Origin: a bacterium
GTDB lineage: Bacteria; Sumerlaeota; Sumerlaeia; SLMS01; JAHLLQ01
Reading direction: 5' to 3'
DNA length: 64,000 nt
Assembly: GCA_020444065.1 (NCBI GenBank)
Contig: JAHLLQ010000001.1
Location: 1,199,721 to 1,263,720 of the forward strand
The position numbers were made by a program, and so were the translations under genes. The notes beneath the pieces were generated by a model. It saw nothing but the letters and a program-made list of their open reading frames with translations, had not been told where the DNA came from and searched no databases. This document shows positions 62,601 through 64,000 of this stretch, one piece after another (within the stretch, counting starts at the first letter, position 1; every line of letters starts with the position of its first letter).

Positions 62601-62834
62601 TCGCACGTCCCCCAGAGCAGGGAATTGGGGCCTCTGTACTTGCCGGCGGGGGTCCCGGGGTTCTTTCTCAATGCTCTGAATGGTACTAACAGCACATGGC
62701 TCGAGCAAGATGCGAATCGGAGAGCCAGAGAAGTCATGATTGAATGGGGATCCGAGACCCCGCCGTGGAGAAAGAAGCAACCCAGTCTCAATCTGGGGTT
62801 CATTGATTCCGAGACAGGAGGGAGTTCTGTATGA
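56649..62834 (+). CDS. Secreted Rhs/YD-repeat protein with HExxH-containing C-terminal tip
   Basis: A 2061-residue protein. A Sec signal (LTTAALVCLSLGFLTALVQRG) precedes a DUF6531-type opening (INPVTGTMYHDEVDLYVDAGLLPLIVSRRYS). Then come YD repeats such as EYDGAGRPVK and YDDAGRLEK, and the Rhs core end (RLYNYRHRWYAPQLGRFVSRDPIG, NPVMRRDPWGLE). After residue about 1878 a 185-residue variable tip follows. It contains HEHSH (1982-1986), an HExxH zinc-peptidase pattern, followed by LGPLYLPAGVPG and WLEQDANRRAREV, like a tip domain seen in Rhs proteins of other bacteria. It overlaps a lipoprotein gene by four bases. A secreted polymorphic-toxin-type effector is the main hypothesis; a structural surface protein is the alternative. 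Confidence 0.85.
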   Translation: MKKQLTTAALVCLSLGFLTALVQRGEATGPKWSCMTDEAYAYEVIRSGSGVSNLNDAFDPYNTVSNEIALGGVDDSHGGGYREMGCAWNLEHFWDLTQRCDSPGACNIGQPINPVTGTMYHDEVDLYVDAGLLPLIVSRRYSAGPIKEMPFRKSANWMYPEFASAAGMEAETDFGAGFDPSTYCQSHVTTVYDPINQVYNSYTFCQYMGMPLNQVGGPTQGVYDLTDSWCGTYFVGEDCDNNVNPIYIRSDEDPVHMVPIRLGGEGLGAGWGDFYETTLYAPGTLFWHDPDEDNDGYNRACFRGESTFALRQPAPGYGESAGWKYFRLQGNKNLGMQTGTETVDDVECSIFNEDAGLLAVSTSGEGIVVGDLVPYWDNFESRNDSTNPYHGVGSGAYQTNGNIRYLFDDWGRLSSIQLLSPPVSGTEPSVLEGIVIQRDSNGDIDQVYYAGDNPNDHSRPYLDYEYAGVDPMGPVGAKYVDRITVHDESGLPISRVVYNGGGSSPLFTENIPVNDVYREDYVNGQWLLRSSIHYTYGAGLSHRTELDYSYIYNETTLQEDVDVTQSEMGWSFELEDIDTTDRPLDTRVGLEYTESWIGPNSGNARDYWSADRQVVGEEPNQLLEVRVSQQNGVLNEIRYYDTNYNRMFCKVVLRDSAAGWADSVGVATYLDYSDYDPDRLEAMYTVVDPEPLNITDTINVNPPISAAQDRPRIFVTRYLYAEGGPDNQPRLTQTVSGMLTDVATDTFYPEFVSPSLGRIAPSSLYVTGTLPYIGTSQFETWTGQKADVDWGSLYVPKSYADTITEWTAYLEGTAPYPLAYEIDTSPEQLLSGPAIGASTTEVVIDSTEIPEVHANRYTVSQMGETRAVLETHYWTPILPDYYDIDIMGYNTTDFSLRIRLTWDTLGRLESYQVSNQAESTVYYKSPVTTYDSLGRIVSVNSPIIPDVSQFSSNFSYEGLDQLDNILTVILSPDQPAVSTLTEFDADGRGRIREVRTSDQPAANFLSETRYKYDDMGFLKSVSSVLRKGLTSTVTQGTLGVEAEYDDYGNLESWGVGETQTGADPLLHTPYEEAVFEDRTDRLVRAVKDREQLAYQAPANVVDTVVHPTTLGSPHWIQRRDGSTISLTPMPQSCQSGSVVTPEVIPTALISNLGLNSAMNSVTRFGASYSESTVELIETLFETVPQFGLLPRIICGPQGAVRMHYYYNDARVETNRKVSAGIEPPTSAQTYNTANPILEAVGTYLLSDWGSPTAPRKIGTVAYFYDVYERLSTEIIRRPNLPATMAGEDTLLFQTHDYDDAGRLEKIGFYPSDPTVLNLSEFGRDTEYHYNAAGQTTGKSHHLEKYNTTAFAGSPTFSVTGDLDGLLNTETEYDGAGRPVKVEHFSWKLVSDRLVVTTVKVPLYTFEYTYDSMGMISTVNQQGGPSVGWDATNGRAILTETFPDSVPGTTAEDERINGMFREFEYDTFGHLLSETRTYYRTGYGQQYTDPAQATYRIKRTWTYTYGTEGNLEQISEAPASPDAGWTGSSSYLPLNTSFTIDEPSFDQISNAGYSYNLLGAAGQVPATGAEFYHGLSQEFLSAVSNRDNGDPAIHRWMYDATGRRIAEKTIRMALPEPPPPEGAVAPSEELVAQSEGIVALSIPEITVLNRTEFIYNGWNLAAELDPGTGETPTVPAAVRWLYYHEGGLDSAVGGSRIGAEGPEDYVVIRDHLGSPVAMYRVVEDSVLSGGIIPLTRLVRPPVGITTPFLALEPVERYEYSPYGEPMVHAVSNDQWVQVTSGAGYDLTGTLTTQTELEPRFGPEPSAGEGFASQSSVGWRMLYTGREWDAAARLYNYRHRWYAPQLGRFVSRDPIGYGGGLNQYVYVRGNPVMRRDPWGLESFSEWERDYTWGAPQAALGTIYAGLVLSAGNLYNLALGDGELAKVDIIDYDGTIEIVGGGLPLSGGAITLPPFIWYEDEIARDSYIRRGYGDARWCEIPTQVHEHSHVPQSRELGPLYLPAGVPGFFLNALNGTNSTWLEQDANRRAREVMIEWGSETPPWRKKQPSLNLGFIDSETGGSSV
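61506..61568 (+). repeat. Three 21-base tandem repeats inside the rhs gene
   Basis: Three in-frame units encode EGAVAPS, EELVAQS and EGIVALS. They follow a PPPP segment and lie between the YD repeats and the core. Confidence 0.75.
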
Positions 62835-63301
62835 GAATCCTGAGGACTTCTCGAACTCATCGCTTCCTTCAGGCCATGCTAATTACTTCGCTCGGCCTCG
62901 CAGCAGTCGGATGTGCTCCACTAGAGATATATAGGCCGTTCAGTTCGGCGGAATACGGTCCTGCCGTTGAGTGGAGAGTCAAGCATACGACCCCGACTGG
63001 CTGGAGCCATTATGAGAATGAGATTGATTACATTCACAGTGGCAGGCTCCTCTGCGGAGAAATCGAGGTGAGAAGATTTACTCTGGCAGAACCCCTGGCT
63101 GTGAGGGCAGGCGATGGAATTGTAATTCCACTCACTCAGAACAAAGAGCCCATTCTATGGGTGCGAGGTGATTCAGTTGTATCGTCCGATCCGTGCGAGT
63201 TAGTTTTCGCACTTGACATGTCCGACGATCCCGATGGCCGCGTAGTCACCTTGACCACTGTGCCGTTCCACATGTCTCAGGACAGCGTGGAGGTACCTTA
63301 G
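62831..63301 (+). CDS. Putative lipoprotein, possible immunity or accessory factor of the Rhs protein
   Basis: A 156-residue protein with a lipoprotein signal ending LGLAAVGC, then a beta-rich mature part (WRVKHTTPTGWSHYENEIDYIHSGRLLCG, VVTLTTVPFHMS). Its ATG overlaps the rhs TGA, so translation is coupled. Genes placed directly after an Rhs tip often encode the cognate immunity protein. A periplasmic lipoprotein would fit a toxin acting outside the cytoplasm. No family was recognised. Confidence 0.6.
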   Translation: MRILRTSRTHRFLQAMLITSLGLAAVGCAPLEIYRPFSSAEYGPAVEWRVKHTTPTGWSHYENEIDYIHSGRLLCGEIEVRRFTLAEPLAVRAGDGIVIPLTQNKEPILWVRGDSVVSSDPCELVFALDMSDDPDGRVVTLTTVPFHMSQDSVEVP

Positions 63302-63686
63302 TCTACCCAAGTATCTTCACGGGCCAAGGGGCAGCAGCGGGAGACATACTCGGTGCCGCTTAAACACCGCTTCCGCGGATTCGTGAGTGAATAGCCGTCC
63401 TGCATTGCCCACGTCTGGAAGTTGCTCATCCCATAGGCGAAGAAGGAATGCGTAGAGAGTCGAATGGTCAATTGCGATTGGGCGGAGGGTCGTCCCGGCT
63501 CAATCAAGGAGACTGTTGACGATCGGGCAGGAGTTCTTCGAGGAGTTTGATGCTGTGGCTTAGCAGGCGTAGAAAGAAACCTTTCAGGTCTTGAAGGGGG
63601 TTGGCATCGGTACGGCTGGCGCTTTTCGGCCATGGGGAGGAAGGTCTCGGCGCACCGGAACAGAATGCATCAGCACACTCTACCCG
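63302..63686. other. Gene-poor stretch between lipoprotein and XRE gene
   Basis: No convincing complete gene. On the minus strand the frame of the XRE gene continues past its TAG stop for 61 sense codons to a TGA at 63504-63506, with a leucine-rich helical end (LKGFFLRLLSHSIKLLEELL). This could be the lost C terminus of that gene. Confidence 0.35.
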
Positions 63687-63881
63687 CTAGGCAAGGACAT
63701 CACCCGGAGTACTCTCCAATGCGTCTGTGATCCGCAGGAGCGTCAGGATAGAGATATTCCGCTCCCCCCGTTCAACGGCAGCGACATAGGTCCGGTGCAT
63801 CCCACAGCGCCTCGCCAACTCATACTGGGTCATCCCCAGCTCGACCCGACGCGCCCGCAGAGCTTCGCCAAGCGCAACCAA
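63687..63881 (-). CDS. Small XRE-family helix-turn-helix regulator
   Basis: A 64-residue Cro/C1-type protein. LGMTQYELARRCGMHRTYVAAVERGERNISILTLLRITDAL covers the five helices with normal spacing, so the DNA-binding fold is complete. The start is uncertain: a TTG at 63881 is the only nearby candidate in frame, and the frame stays open upstream into rhs-like sequence. Likely regulates itself or the adjacent accessory genes. Confidence 0.7.
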   Translation of the reverse strand: MVALGEALRARRVELGMTQYELARRCGMHRTYVAAVERGERNISILTLLRITDALESTPGDVLA

Positions 63882-63900
63882 CGATTCATGCTTCTCTGAC

Positions 63901-63951
63901 GAGCCGCCCCCTCCGCAGGGTCTTGTGGCACCCTCTGAAGAGCTTGTGTAA
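63901..63951 (+). pseudogene. Fragment of rhs coding sequence
   Basis: These 51 bases align without gaps to 61491-61541 of the rhs gene (constant offset 2410). They encode EPPPPQGLVAPSEELV then a stop in the same frame, so this is a relic of a second rhs copy or a displaced piece. Confidence 0.7.
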
Positions 63952-64000
63952 CCGTCCTGTGAGGCACACGCTTGGAAGTGCTTGCGCCGGTGGAGAGCGC

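Noticed and set aside
63298..63633. 111-codon minus-strand frame beside the lipoprotein
   Set aside because: No ribosome site or recognised domain; it competes with the frame that continues from the XRE gene. Left as undetermined rather than called.
1..64000. CRISPR array, integrase or insertion sequence
   Set aside because: No regularly spaced repeats and no transposase or integrase signature were found in any frame.

Overview
The window is a GC-rich, densely packed bacterial chromosome segment with about fifty protein genes, mostly in short operons with 1-4 base stop/start overlaps. No rRNA, intact tRNA, integrase or CRISPR array was seen. The gene mix suggests a Gram-negative-type bacterium of a little-studied lineage: BatD/BatE, a bacillithiol synthesis gene (bshC), two very different Hanks-type Ser/Thr kinases, a multihaem cytochrome c, an RND efflux pump, DUF4912, and a very large secreted Rhs/YD protein. 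A Sumerlaeota- or Planctomycetota-like source would fit, but this is inference and no marker here settles it.

Layout. 1-8 kb: end of a bat operon, an FAD monooxygenase plus DUF2064 glycosyltransferase-like pair, alanine dehydrogenase, galE and three small envelope genes. 7.7-12.3 kb (minus strand): marC, rdgB and a PAS protein, then two tandem secreted paralogues with a homogenised C-terminal half, then a DegT aminotransferase. 12.5-18.6 kb: DUF4340 protein and bshC, converging on a two-gene redox unit: a Ser/Thr kinase fused to a membrane domain with two H-x13-H helices, followed by a membrane-anchored multihaem cytochrome c with a thioredoxin-like tail. 19-27 kb: methyltransferase, a 1453-residue sugar-dehydratase/glycosyltransferase fusion, an HlyD-type adaptor, grpE and a secreted protein. 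27-37 kb: housekeeping and transport genes (ABC ATPase, site-2 protease, trpS, an aspartase/fumarase family lyase, ferritin-like protein, ClC channel) and three small membrane paralogues. 37-48 kb: glycosyltransferase, PLP enzyme, DUF4912 protein with a histone-H1-like tail, DUF4149 protein, and a MarR-RND efflux operon with a clear palindromic operator. 48-56 kb: a receiver-domain protein, an ADP-ribosylglycohydrolase and a 1560-residue kinase with a long helical-repeat region.

56-64 kb looks like an accessory region. It starts beside a tRNA-like 3' remnant, then has a Sec-exported Rhs protein whose variable C-terminal tip carries an HExxH motif, an overlapping lipoprotein gene (possible immunity or accessory factor), a small XRE-type regulator and a 51-base relic of the rhs coding sequence.

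The most novel candidate is the kinase-cytochrome pair at 15.3-18.6 kb. Its parts would let electron flow or haem redox state control Ser/Thr phosphorylation. Other notable points are the DUF4912/H1-tail fusion, the epimerase-GT fusion, the Rhs tip with its overlapping lipoprotein, and a hairpin-rich gene-free stretch at 37.7-38.0 kb.
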